Shown here piece by piece: positions 10,696-23,200 of a DNA stretch of 64,000 bases. Every line of letters starts with the position of its first letter. Within the stretch, counting starts at the first letter, position 1. The position numbers were made by a program, and so were the translations under genes. The DNA is from Marsupella aquatica (taxonomy: Eukaryota; Marchantiophyta): assembly GCA_973895155.1 (NCBI GenBank), contig OZ316893.1, positions 9,734,001 to 9,798,000 on the forward strand, in the 5' to 3' direction. The notes below the pieces were generated by a model. It saw only the letters and a program-made list of their open reading frames with translations. It had not been told where the DNA came from and searched no databases.

Positions 10696-11232
10696 AATGG
10701 AACCGTTCAAGCTCAACACACCCTGTCCTTGTGGCTCGCTTCCATTGGGAGAGAAGGGTCGCCCACGGAGGGGGCGGAACGGGAAGGGTTACCCGGTTGG
10801 CCTTTCGACACTCTACCCACCCTGGGGGCGAACAGTAAGCCAAGGAAGGGCCGAATCAAAAGGCAGGGGGCGGTGCCCCCTTCATGCCTACCACTCCGGG
10901 TGAGGGCCGACTCCAAACGAAAGGGGCGGTGCCCGCACTCTCCACGTTGACGTCCTCCTGTTGCGTGCCTGCCGCTCCCCTCGAGGGGCGAATCAAAACG
11001 AAGGGGGCGATGGCACCGCCTGCCCTTTGCCCGCGGGCAGCTAAAAACGCAAGCATATCCGCCGATCCTCTCGGCAACCCCTAAAAACCTGCGTCTCTCG
11101 TTCGCTTGTGGATCGGCTTTCTTGCATTGGTGCATTCCAGCATCCTCTGAATTCCGTCGTCGATTACTTGTTCCTCACCCTGAAATCTCAATTGATGGTT
11201 TGCGGATCGACGACACATTTAGACTACTCGAA
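10696..11232. repeat. GC-rich intergenic DNA with three imperfect repeats
   Basis: Three related segments at about 10848-10880, 10905-10935 and 10985-11015 share the form GGGCGAATCAAAACGAAGG followed by GGGCGRTGSC, spaced roughly 57 and 80 bp apart. ORFs on both strands are open only because of base composition and have no recognisable domain. The stretch lies just upstream of the CUE-gene leader and may be promoter-proximal, which is inference. Confidence 0.4.
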
Positions 11233-12573
11233 TTTATAAGAGATCAGATCGCTCTCTGTGTCTCTGTCGCTCCCTTTCTCTTTGGGATGTCGGAATAATA
11301 AGTGTCGCACCGGATTGCATCGAGGATTCGCTGTTGAGCACTGTGCAGTGCGGGCGAAGACTGTTGTTGGTGGTTGCGTGCGACGCCGGTTTGGCCGCAT
11401 TGACCTTGCCGTGCCCTAGAGATATATTAGTCCTGGCTCTCTCTCTTGTCGTTGCAATCGGCAGATCGTGGTTGTTTTCATCGTTGCATCCGCTGCCGTG
11501 AGCGTTTCGAGTGTTGAGGGATTGGTTGTTTTGGTTGTGGTGCACTTTAGATTTTTGTGGTGTCGTTTTGGTGCACTTTTTGGTTTTCTGAGGTTTGTGG
11601 AGTTTCTTCTTGTCGTCTATTTTCCGAGTGGGAGGGTGAGGTGGAGTCGAGTGACGGACGGGTTGCGTGCGCTTCCGAGTTGCTGCTTGCTTGGATCGAT
11701 CAGGGGATTTGGTTTGCTTCCAGGTCACGAAGGAGAGGAGAGGTTTGCCTCCGTTCGCTCTATTCCGCTCTGGTCGACGAAAGTTAGGCCTTGAAAATTG
11801 AATGAGATTGGAAGCGGACCAGGAAGCAGGGTCAGGATAAGGAAAGGAACGGACGGAAGTGGAAAAGTTTAGGTCAGTGAGTAGGCAGGCAGGCAGGCAA
11901 GCAGGGGAAAGAAAGTTAGATAGAGCATTGGAAATAGGCACTGCCATGCCTTGCCGTCGTTGCTTTGGTTGTCCGCAAGAGGAACCCTGGTCTTGGCAGA
12001 TTCGCACATGCACTTAGGTGAGTTCTCTATCTCTGTTGCTCTCCGAGTATGATACAGATGGCTTCACATTCTGTAATTCCATGTCTCGATGGGGCACTGC
12101 TTACCGAAGTTGAGACTTGAATGATAGATAGAAGGATATGTATCCGACGGTCGCTGTGATGTATCTTTCATCCGCTGCCTCACGGTAATGTGTCTTCGCA
12201 AGGCTTGGTCGCGGGCGCGGGACCTCCGGAACGCTCCCGTGCTTTAGCGTTGGTGGATGCGTGTATGAATTTATCTCGGGGCCTGAGATCATCGATATTC
12301 TCTATTTTCTTTGTCATTTTTCTGTCCGTGGTGTCTTTTCGTTGATGTTGCATGCGGTGAATTTTGTTTGTCTTTCTTCATAGATTTTCGAATCCTTTGT
12401 ACTTGATGACCAGATCCGAGTTTTGAAAGAGTAGAGTACGGTCTAAGAGATCCTCTCAGCCAGCCTGCTCCTGCTGCTCCCCTCTCAGATCGTCGCAGTG
12501 TCTGTTGTTGTGGTGATTGCCGCGGAGGGAGGAAAGATTGTGAGAAGAAGAGGCGAGTGCTGTAACCGTTGCA
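11233..12573 (+). promoter_or_regulatory. Putative promoter and 5' leader of the CUE-domain gene
   Basis: TTATAAGA at about 11233 is TATA-like and is followed by a CT-rich run typical of plant leaders. A donor-like CACTTAG/GTGAGT near 12016 suggests a 5'UTR intron. A C/T-rich stretch around 12450-12500 precedes ATG 12574. The minus-strand ORF at 11234-12013 has no domain and was not accepted. The start of transcription was not determined. Confidence 0.3.
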
Positions 12574-14947
12574 ATGTCTGCGGTGGTTTGCGGCAAGCGG
12601 TCCCTTTTCGAGGATATTCACGGCTCCCCACCAATTGCTAAGAGGATACGCTGTGGAGGAAATTCTCCGATACGCTTCCCCTCCGTTGTTTCTCCCGTAA
12701 GAGTTGGCACCGCCGGGGGTTCCGAAGCGGGGTCGCAGGGGCGGCCCGTTGTTTCCTTTGTGGACGACCAACAACTTCTGCAGCTTCGGGACCTGTTCTC
12801 AGAAATGGATGGACAGGTACATCATCACGTTCTTGGGAGGTCTTGCGTCGTTTTCTTCCTTTCTCTGCTCACTGTTATCAGTTTAGAATTGGTCTCGCAC
12901 GAAGATTTATTTGTGCTCGTGATGACGGATTGAACAAATCGAACAGTGGGTTCCAAGACCGCTACTTTTGGTTCTGGTTAAAATATGCAATTGTCTTGAA
13001 GTGACTTTTTTCCTCTGTCTTACTTGCAACAAGAAAGCAGTAGGTCTTCAATCTACCCAGGGTTTAGCAGTCTTCTATGGAGTCACGAGTTCTGAGCATA
13101 GTAATGGTACCTGGATAGGCACAAGGCTTTTGTTTGACGTTCCAAAATTGGTCTGAACGCTGTTCACTCTTTAGGGTTGATAATCGTCGTGGATTATAGT
13201 CCTTCCCTTCCCTGAACTCGAGAGGTCATCGTTGAGGTTTTAAAAGTCATTCGGAATGCCATCGTTTTTACGAAATTGAAGGGCAGCAGTTCAACGTAGG
13301 CTGTAATCGACTCTTGCAGTTGTAATAGGTCGTACTTGTGGGATATCCTGTTATTTCATGCATCAATACTTCAATTTCTATACTGAAGAAATACGAGTAG
13401 TATAAATGGACTAAACATAGGTTGGACTCGTTCGTGCAGTTGGTGGAGAGAGTGTATGAATCTTGTGGAAAGAATTTAGACTCAGCGATTAAGAGCTTGA
13501 ATGATCTACGGCTGAGTTCAAGTGAGCAGCTGTCCCCACCCAGTGAAAGTGCTGGGCACGCAGGAGCTACTGCTGCAGCCGCCTCCACGCATGTGAATTG
13601 TGGAGTGTCTAGTGATGGTACGTTAAAAAGTACCTTGATACCACAAAGTCTTCGTAACCGTGATATTTGACTGACAAATGATGAGGCTGCCTTCCGAGAA
13701 AATGTTTACGAAGGGCTTAGTAGATGAGACTGTTCCATGCCACTCTGTGTAGACGCTGCATGGGTGTAACTAGATTGCAAGGAACGAGAAGTTATTGTCT
13801 AGTAGGAAGAGACTAGTCTTTTAAGGGCAAGTTCCGAGCGGAAGAGATTATGGCTCTTCAAAGCTGTCAGCACGGTCTGTGTTCTCTTCTGGTTTTGTCT
13901 TGTCTTGTTTTCAATGCTCTAGTAAGGTTGTTCCCGAATTTCACCTTTGTCTCATTAGAATCGTCTGATTATTTTCGTCAAGCGAATAGATCTAGGCGGG
14001 AAGAATTCGTCAAGTGTTGCTGTTGCAATTGCATCGAGTTTGTATTCGCCATCCTTGGAAATGAGCCAGTGGCGGAGAGGACAGTGGGTGGCAGCTTTGG
14101 CGGAACAATCTTGATCCAATGACGGGGAATATAAACTGGATGCTATTGGGCTTCCCTCGAACGATTATTAGAGAAGCATGATAGTTGTTGGTGGCCATGT
14201 AGATGGATTTTGGAAACCGATTATGATAACTATCGAAGACTTCAGATATTGTAACTATGTGAGGTTATGTTGGGAATTTCAGGTTACCCTCAATCATCAA
14301 ACGTTCAAGTACCATCGGGGGAGGTCAATCTAACAACTGCCTCAGTTCCAACAGAGGGATCCGAATGGGTTGACATGCTAGTCAAAGAAATGATGAGTGC
14401 AACAGACCTTGAAGATGCAAGAATGCGAGCCACCAGAGCACTAGAAGCATTTGAGAAGATCGTTGCTTCACGGTCAGGGATTGTTGTAGAATTGATGAAA
14501 AAGGTGTGCTACAGTTGGTGAATTTCAGTACGCTCGGATTGTTTCATTTCAGCTGTCCGTGGTATGCAATTGTCATTCGTAGCGCTAAACAGGTCATGTC
14601 CTTAATTTACTTTTAGGTGAGAGCTTTTGAGAATGTGTAACTCATGAAGGCATGAAAACTCTAATGTGGTCCTTACGGGAGGCTAGGTTCATGTTATGAA
14701 AAATGTCCACGGAGGAAAGCTGAATCCGAGAATACTTTACTGACCTTGTTCTGGCCCCTCTTGATGTTTTCAGGAAAATGCTACTCTAAAAGAACAGCTC
14801 CAGGGATTGCTTAGGGATAATCATATTCTGAAGAGAGCGGTAGCTATTCAGCATGAGCGCCAGTTGGAGCATGAAGATCGATCAAGGGAATTGCAAGCTG
14901 TTAAGCAATTGCTTGCTCAACATCAGGAGCAACTTCGATCACTCGAG
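12574..14947 (+). CDS. CUE-domain ubiquitin-binding-type protein, plant-specific family (3' exon not found)
   Basis: Exons with matching phases are 12574-12816, 13440-13617, 14283-14503 and 14774-14947. The protein starts MSAVVCGKRSLFEDI with SPPIAKRIRC, the diagnostic N-terminus of a plant CUE family. A CUE domain follows across the first junction (LLQLRDLFSEMDGQ, then LVERVYESCGKNLDSAIKSL). Then come EWVDMLVKEMMSATDLEDAR and a coiled coil with RDNHILKRAVAIQHERQ and LKEQ. CUE domains bind ubiquitin; the cellular role of this family is not established. Family members normally end in a short exon (VNNYAL to a terminal PDVF). I could not find it between 14948 and 17259, so the frame as written runs into the intron and stops at about 14999. 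Confidence 0.85.
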
Positions 14948-17259
14948 GTTAGTCTTCGCTGGTTGCTGGCCGTAAGATGCACTCTAGAAAAATCCTGGTA
15001 ATCATGAGATTCTAGAGTGCAGCCCTGGTCCTGGTTGTCGTATCGCGTGACATGTACATAATATTTTGGACTTTTATTTGCAAACTTTTCAGTATTATTG
15101 GCTCGCATTTTGTAGCTCGTGAGCTGTATGCAGAGTTCTGAGCTTTCATTGAGATAGGACAGAATGTATATACTAAGAATGTTCCTGCGGTGAATTGCTT
15201 GTGTAGTTGAACAATTACGCCCTTTCTTTACATCTGCGCAAAGCTCAAGAAGGCAGTTCCATCCCAGGGCGATTTCATCCTGATTTGTTTTAGCAGACAT
15301 ACACACTTATAAATATTTATTTGATGGAGTTGCGGACGAGAGGGGAATTCCATTGGGACTCATTTACTTTTGTGCTCGATGAGTATTAAGAAGACAGCGT
15401 GCATCTGCGGTTCGCTCCCCTCATCAAGCCAGCTCAATTCTGGCAAACTGGACGGCAGCAATCTTCAAAACTTGTGAACGAGTTCAGGGCTATCAACTTG
15501 TACAAGTTCATTGCGCCCAGGGCCAGCATCCAAAACTGGAACTTATAACAAACCCAAGTTGCACAACTTACAGCTGAAATAACTTTCTCAACCTAATCTA
15601 CTTCAAGCTCGAGGGTTGGATACACCTCCCATTCTGTCAAGCTGGGCAATTGTAAAGGATGCAAAAGTTTGCCCGACTTACCTGCAAACATGGATTCCCT
15701 AGCGACCTCCTTGGAATCTGCGGATGCATTTGTATCTGTGGGGGACGCGAGACTTCTCTCACTCATACTGCTGAATAGCCTTTCAGGGTCGGAAACAACC
15801 TGAATGAGCGGTTCGTTAAGTGTTGACCATTCCCACTGGGAAAGATAGTCAGGCCCTACTCATTGCTGAAATTTGAATATCCCAACTGGAAGGTTGGGCA
15901 GTAGGGCACTGTATTCCAGCCAAAATGGAACATTCTCATCTGGAAGCTGAGGTGGTTGGATTCTCCCTTCGACGAGAACCCTAGCGATGCTTTCTCCTCG
16001 ACTGTTTGGGTCTCCTCCCTAAATTTCTAGGACCCTAAATTTTCTCCTAATGTTTTTGTGAAATGTTCGTGTACACACCTTGGCTTTCATAATTATGCGT
16101 GGACGGAATTCTCTTTCATCTCATCGATGTTCGATAGTGTGAACGCCCTTCAAACTTGTTCTTGTACTACCTTCTAATTAAGGTTTAACAGAAACGTTTT
16201 GCAGCGTTGAATATCACAAATTTGGGCTTTGCTTTTCGCTGGTGGGGTTTTGTACCTTTTGTCCCCAAAAGTTAACTGCATATACACTGGGATGGGCTTT
16301 TGAAACAATTGGAATTCTGGGATTTTTTGTGTTCTTTGCATCGCGGAGAAAGCAGTCTCAAGTGATGTGCATAGATTTGTAGTTTCCTGTTTCTCTAAAG
16401 ATGAATGCGCGCGTCAGATTTGTCTTCCTGCAGAAAAACCTCAATCCAAAATCAAACTAGTGTATGGCACAACGAGGACACTCCCGTGCTGATCGTCTGA
16501 CCGAAAGTCGAACCACCTAGTGGAGATAATTGGGTGGTGAAGACAATCAGAGTTGAGAAGTGTTGCCCCTGGTCTTGTTTGCGATTGCTCGTGTAGTTGT
16601 CCGGATCTAATGATTGTCAGAGATCAATATTTGATGTGATGTTTCCTCTGATCCTTCATGCTCTTGAATTTACGAGGTACCGGCAGGCAGAACATTGAAG
16701 CAGTTTTTGTCCCCACCCGAAACCACAGTAAGGTCTAGAAAGATTGGTAATTCTGAAAAGATTCGATCAGTATGTATGGGCCGGGATACGGGCACAGCTG
16801 CACAGGCAAATCGGTACTCGTTGTGTGCCTCATTTCAATCAGTTTTCATGCTGGAGTCAAATGTGCTCTGGAGGATCCCTTCCTTGCGTAGCCTCACGAC
16901 GTAAGCAAGTCCTCGAGAGTCTGAAACAAAGCTAATGTTTTCTTCCTGACGTAAAATTTTCTTCCTGTCCTGGTCGGTGTTGTACCTGGATGATTGGTTA
17001 TATTTATCTAAGTAATAAGAGCCCTAAATCCTTTGAGAAGACGCGAAGCTGCAGTCAGGTGCAGTAGCACAGCAGGTGACATGACCATCCTCTCGATTTT
17101 GCGCTCCTGATGAAAGCTTACTGCTGGTCATCCAGTCCAACATCGAATCAACACTTTCTCACTGCCCAGCCCGACGTTCTTGTCTCTTTCCACAAGGATT
17201 GAAGGGGACCAGCTCTGTCGGGGCCTGCTCCACTACTGTACCTAGATGCTGGAAACCCA
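14948..17259. other. Intron/3' region of the CUE gene and convergent intergenic space
   Basis: It begins with a good donor (TCACTCGAG/GTTAGT). No stretch matches the expected final CUE-family exon on the plus strand, and nothing else coding is convincing. The MER3 gene ends at 17260 on the opposite strand, so the two genes converge here. The small ORFs at 16695-16935 have no family similarity. Confidence 0.4.
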
Positions 17260-20200
17260 TTACTCGAATAGAAAAGAGAAGATGCTTTTACCTTCTACAA
17301 AATGGTTGGCGACTTTGGGAGGATGACTTTGCTCCTGCACAGCCGCCGATTTGCTGCAGCTGGCTGAGACGGGAGTCAGCTGAGGGTCTAAACCATTAGA
17401 ATTAGCCCCCAATAACCAGCAGTGTTCTCCTCCGTCGTTAGCCTCTCTGCTTACATTTCTTGAGTTGTTAGTGCGAAGACGGGTAGATGCATGGAAAAAG
17501 GTGGTACTATCACTAGCTGAAGTTCCCGCCGTAGATTTTGGTAGCTCAGTCGCAGTCACATCTTTTTCTGCCCCGAATGCCCAGAAGGGTTCTCCTCCTC
17601 CTTTAGCCTCTCTGTCTATATTCCCGGAGTTGATTGTTAAAAGACCCGGAGATGTAGGGAAATACTTGGCAGTGTCACTAGCTGACGTCCCCGCCGTAGA
17701 TGTTGGTAACTCACTAGAAGTCCCAAATATGCTGTTGGAACAGCCAGAGCCTTGACCATCCCTGTTCGACTCCCTTCGCAATTGAATATCCTTAGCAAGA
17801 TGATCGAGGTCACTAGCAAGAGGTCTTTCTCCCACATGGGGAAGCACGAGCCTTCTCTTGAACTGACCTCCTTCTGAAGACTGGGTTGTACCATTCATAA
17901 CATTCCGAATGTTCCCATCAGTTACTACTCTGGTGGACGAGTAAGGACGTTTGTTCTGCATAGCTATTGATCCGGAAATTTGGACAATCTCTTCCGGTCT
18001 TTTAGTTGCATTCGCAGCGCAAGCGAATACGCTGCCATTATCCGAGAGAGAAGATTGAGCATTGCAGGTGCCGGGGCAGGTGCTGAGCTCCGCGTGATGC
18101 GCTTTGCCATTCTCGAAGTTGGAATGGTCCGTCTGCGTTCCCTGCACTAATGAGGATACCTGTTGATGAGAGCTAACGTCGTGGTCTAACCCTTCGTCGT
18201 AATCGTAAGATTCATGTGATGCCTGGTGCATTCCAGTTTCAGCATCACTATCTGCGTCCAGGCTCTTTTCACTGATTACACTCCTGTGAAAGCTCTCTGG
18301 AAATTTAGCCTCAATCTCTTTTGTAGTTGGACCACTCGTGGCTATTCTACTTCCACACTTTCCTACGTCAGTCGCCGCTGTTGCTATCGCTGACCTTGAC
18401 AGTTGCTTTAGAGAATTTTGGTTTGCTAAAAAGTGGTCTTGAAGAAATTTCGGGCTGACTAGCACAGGAGGAAATTCCAGGTTCCGTTCTATTGCTTGCT
18501 TGATAGTGGACTGCTTCAGCGAAGATAATTGAACCTGAGGAAGTACAACCGGTGGAGACTGTTTCTCCGCTGCAAGTCGTTTCTTTCGCTCCCGCTTCTG
18601 AGCCCCTTCATTTCCAGTGGAGACCTTGGCTGCTTCAACAATGCTGCTATCGGATATATTATTGAAATGATCTATGCCCACTGCACGCAGTAGTCGAAAA
18701 GATAAGTAACCGTCGACTAGAAGATGGTAAACAAATCCAGAATGATATCAAATGTTGAAAGCGGGCCAGGAATGAAGACGATCATGATTCTAAAGCAAAG
18801 AGCTAAAATTGAATGATTGACGTATCGGAATGTGCAACAGAACAATGCGAAAAGGAGAACGCTACCGAATTCTTCGCAGATTAGAGCTGCACTGGCCCTA
18901 TTTTTGGAGTACACTGCAACCGGGTACGGGCTGCAAGATAGTCGAGCACAGTCATCAACTAGCAATCAAATCATTTTAAGGGCAGTGGATCTCATCTTGA
19001 TTGGAAAGATGAAAAATTGTGATACTCAATGCAGTTTCAAAATTCAGGCAGGTAGTTTTAAGGCTTTCAGGGCTTCAGGATCCCGTGAAGCTTATATCGT
19101 AATAATCTCTATTGTCTGCTCGATATCTTTAACCCAAAATCATCGAAGTTTGGAACGACCCTCACAAAACAGTTGACTTGCGGCAGCAAACATAGGATCG
19201 AGTGTTGACAGGTAATCAGTTGCCCTTCAAACTCGGTCAAATGGCAGTGATAATCAATCTTCACATTGTTCCCCACAAACCTGCTAAATTGATCGAGCCT
19301 GATACACATTCAAACGTAGTAAGTCACAAGGGTCAGTAACTAGCTCCAATCAGACAATGATGATAAATCAGTTTCATTGGGTAATTGAGCCGATGATTTT
19401 TGTACTGTAGGTACCTGATTCGTTCGTGAAACAAAATAAGATTCTCGAAGTCATCCCCTATGATCTGATTACCCACGCGAAATGCCGTGCCACGCCACGG
19501 ATCAGTCAAGAAGCAGGTCAAATCTGACCCCATATAGAGAGTACTAGCAAGCAACGAGCAAACAACATGGATGTTTGTGATGCGATTCTCTTTCCTTCTG
19601 AATATCATGATTGGCGTCAATGTGCTTACGGTGGCTATTATAAGTCAGTCTAATAAATACATTGGGCGAGTATTTTTTGGAGGGGACTTTTCAGGCCTTT
19701 GTAACTTGGTATACTGAAATATGGTGGAGGTGAGGCTTGGCTCCGCTCCATTCTTACCAGATCCGCCATGTGCCACTTGTTGCTTGTCTTAGGTGGGGAG
19801 GTGCGATTCAGTTCCAAGGTAAACTCGTTCTTACCCCCAACTTGGAATCCAGTTTGACGAATCGAGAGGTCCACTTCGGGTGGCAGTGCAGTGCTTAGTG
19901 ATTCTTTCAGCTGGTCCCCGTATGGAAACCGACGGCCTGTTATCAGTTCTAAGTGTCGAGGATCTGCACTTGCCAGCTTCTGAAACGAATCGATGCCTGC
20001 TGTCTGAAAAGTCTGCCTTGTTCGATGCAAGTTTTGAAGTTAGGTACTTAAAGTTCACCAAGCTAGGCCGCGCAGTGCGTGGGGTCATTAATGGCCTAAA
20101 AAGGGTTCAGTTGCAATCGAATTGTATCATGCAAATTTTCGACAGCGAAATGAGCACCTTGACTGTTACTGCACCAATGCCGGGGAGCTGCTTGAGCTGG

Positions 20201-23200
20201 TGAGCGCTATCATCCCAGAGTCGTTGTCGGAGGCACTTTGCTAGCAGCAAGGAATTTTTCGTTTCCTTGTACCTCTTCATGAATTTGAAATAGTCACCCA
20301 TACACCGTGCTATTCGGGCACCATTTGTGCAGATGCTGTTAACGTCCTGTCCCGCCAAAATCATGTAAAGCGCGCCGGGGAATGGAGGATGAGACCAACT
20401 TACTATCAGATGCCTTTCAAGACAAACACCACCATTCTCGCTTGACTCTTCGCTACAATTAGTGGGGCTTGATCATTAAATGCTAGCGTTTCATTGTAGA
20501 CCGAGTATCCGACTTAAGACTAGATTTGCTTGCGGACTGTGTCGCGAGAGGGAGAGATACCTGACTCATGGTGAAGTCGATTGTAGAAGGCTCGTCGGAT
20601 AGGACATCGTTCACCAATAAAAAGATTTTCTCATCATAAGTTTGAATACGCTTCTTTGTCTTTCCATTTGGCCCCAAGACGTGAAACTTTATTCTTCCAC
20701 TGCTGTCCTGATTGATGGCATTCAGTAATTTCTTCTCATGCCGCCTTAGCTGGATCCCTGAGACAGTCAAACGCATCTAACTTGTCATGAGCTTCTGCAC
20801 ATGATCCTGTTTTACGTTTCTAAGCTATCTCATGCTTGTGCAGTTTATGGCCAATGTGTGCCAACTTTGAGTGACTCCAGGCAGCCCGACAGAGTCGATG
20901 AATGACTGAGTGCAAATTCATGGCCATAGACGCAAAATTGGACAAAGGGACTCACAAAGACTCGTAGATGGGATGGAAGAGGCTTAGTGAACGTACAGCA
21001 TAACTCCTGTGCCTTAGCTAGAGAACGGAGTAGTTCCGCGATTTCACTTTGATCAGAAATCTCAGTTATTGTCTTCATTGTTTCGAAATTTAAGTAGTAC
21101 TTTGCCATCAGCTTTCCGGGCTCTACACTCCACCGAAAGTTCAGAAGTGCATCCGCATTGCGTTAAAAGATAGTTGCACTAATCCTAGGCAGATAGAACA
21201 GATACTTTGCAAAAGAAACCTTTGAGGTGGAATGGTCACCAATCTCAGATCTCTATGCCAAAACATCTTTCGGATAACTCAGTCTAGAGGAAAGGCGGGA
21301 GGAAGGGTCGACAGTGTAGAATTGACTGAATACTTAAGAAGCCAGAGGGGGCGCCACGTCATACTGTGTTGTAATTTTATCACATTTTTATGACTGTCTC
21401 CCTAAAGCAATGCAGCCCTTTCACTCTAGAATATCCTCTGTACTACCCCCTATGTGTATCAGCAGGGGTTGGACTCGCAGTGCAATCTGACGGAAAAATC
21501 CTGAAAGACAGCTCTTTATTGCCCCAGGTCAGTCTTTGTCACTTTTTAGTTACCCACTGACACGAATCGGGACACGAATAGCGATACATACACTACCGTC
21601 AAGCATTCTCTGTACTACGGTAGCCGCATTGATTACTGTTCTTGATTGAGGTACCCGTTTCAAGGGTCGATGCCTAAAGACAAGTCGATTACCACGAGGC
21701 TTGAGAGTAAACCCATACTCATCCGTCAGAACCATCCCGAATTGAGCTAGCTCATTGACTGTCTTCAAACAGATTCCTGTACCAACCGGCAAGTGCTGGT
21801 TTGGTTCGCCGGTATGAAGTGAAGTGAAGTGAAGTGAAGTTAAGTGAAGTGAAGTGAATGATATTCAAAAGCGGGATAATACTAACGCATGACTATCAAG
21901 AACATTCAATTCTTGTATTCCAAATGACAACATTAGGATGCGAGAACATAAAGTTCTCAAATCCTTGAAGGATGATTAACATATCATATATGTACCTTTC
22001 ATGTGTTTCACCATCTGACTTTCTGTAAACCCTTTCTCAATCTTGTAACGTTCTGGATGCTGAACCAAACAGTGACCATGTGTACGCGTCAAAGTGGTTA
22101 AAGTCTCTGACGTGCGAGCTTGACATTTGTGCATGCAGTCGCGACTCTCAATAGGCCACCTACTGATAATTATGAGAAAGACCAAGCTCGAAATCAAGGA
22201 GACATACCTTTCTCATCCGTACATACAAGTAAGAGCATTTAAGCCATTCGATTGCGAGACTAACATCAGACACTGTCATCAGAACTATCTCTGCATTCAA
22301 GTGCTCTGCAATGGACGGCAGCAACCTGCCGTTCACACGTTCAAGTAAATTCTAATCTCAGAAAGCAGGACTGCTGAGAATTATGGCTTGAAGTTTGTTT
22401 TCTGTTTCGTCAATAGAAGTGAACGTGCTTAATTTCAGAGATACTGTCAGAAATGTTTTTGCTCCAGTTTTCGCAGTTAACTTACTCCGACTCTACTGGT
22501 TCGGATCCGGACAAAATGTTCTCGTAGAGATGTACCTGGAAAACAACAACCGCTCCATCATCATAGCAAAGTATTCCAAATTGCAAGCCTAGCTACTGGT
22601 CTTATAGTACATATCGTTGCTGGAGTCGATGTTCTACTTCATAAAACCATAAGATCTTAGACGAGCCGAAGGCGGAAGTTCAAGCCCAGGCTATAAAATG
22701 ATCACAGGTTTCCTATACTAATACAAGCAATGTGGCTTCTGTACATAAACAATTTAAACTTCGTGATCTAAATTCGAAGTTCAAGGAATATCACTGATGT
22801 AACCAACTATAATATATAATTCTTTCGGGCGAAGTCTAAGATAGACTCGAACTAAGTATATGTATAACATGATCGTGTCAACGGACCACATCTTACAGTT
22901 TCGTTTCTTGTCATCAGTACAACAACTCCGGAGTCATCAAACTGGGGGCGGCCCGCGCGCCCACACATCTACCGAGCAAACACACGAATCTGATATGAGC
23001 TCATAGTTACAACTTCCATCGCTTAAGGCCCACACAAGTAACAACATCAATCTGGAGGCAGGAAATTTGCAGGAAGCTCATCTATGCTGACGTATACAAT
23101 TTGATATTTGATTTCATTCAATTGACGTTTAACAAACAACGATTCCAAGAGTCAGGTAGAAATTTGCATGTTTTCGTTCGATCCGGTCGGAGGCTCGTCT

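Noticed and set aside
10684-11135. Overlapping ORFs on both strands in GC-rich DNA
   Set aside because: Open because stops are rare at this base composition; frames follow the DNA repeats, not a protein pattern.
11234-12013. 259-codon minus-strand ORF rich in Lys, Thr, Asn and Gln
   Set aside because: Antisense to the CUE-gene leader; low complexity, no domain, better explained by CT-rich leader sequence.
16744-16935. Candidate last exon of the CUE gene
   Set aside because: A weak resemblance (HFNQF near the end) to the expected terminus, but no convincing acceptor and poor match to VNNYAL.
17465-17755. Plus-strand ORF opposite the MER3 tail
   Set aside because: Shadow of the real minus-strand exon and its 165-bp duplication.
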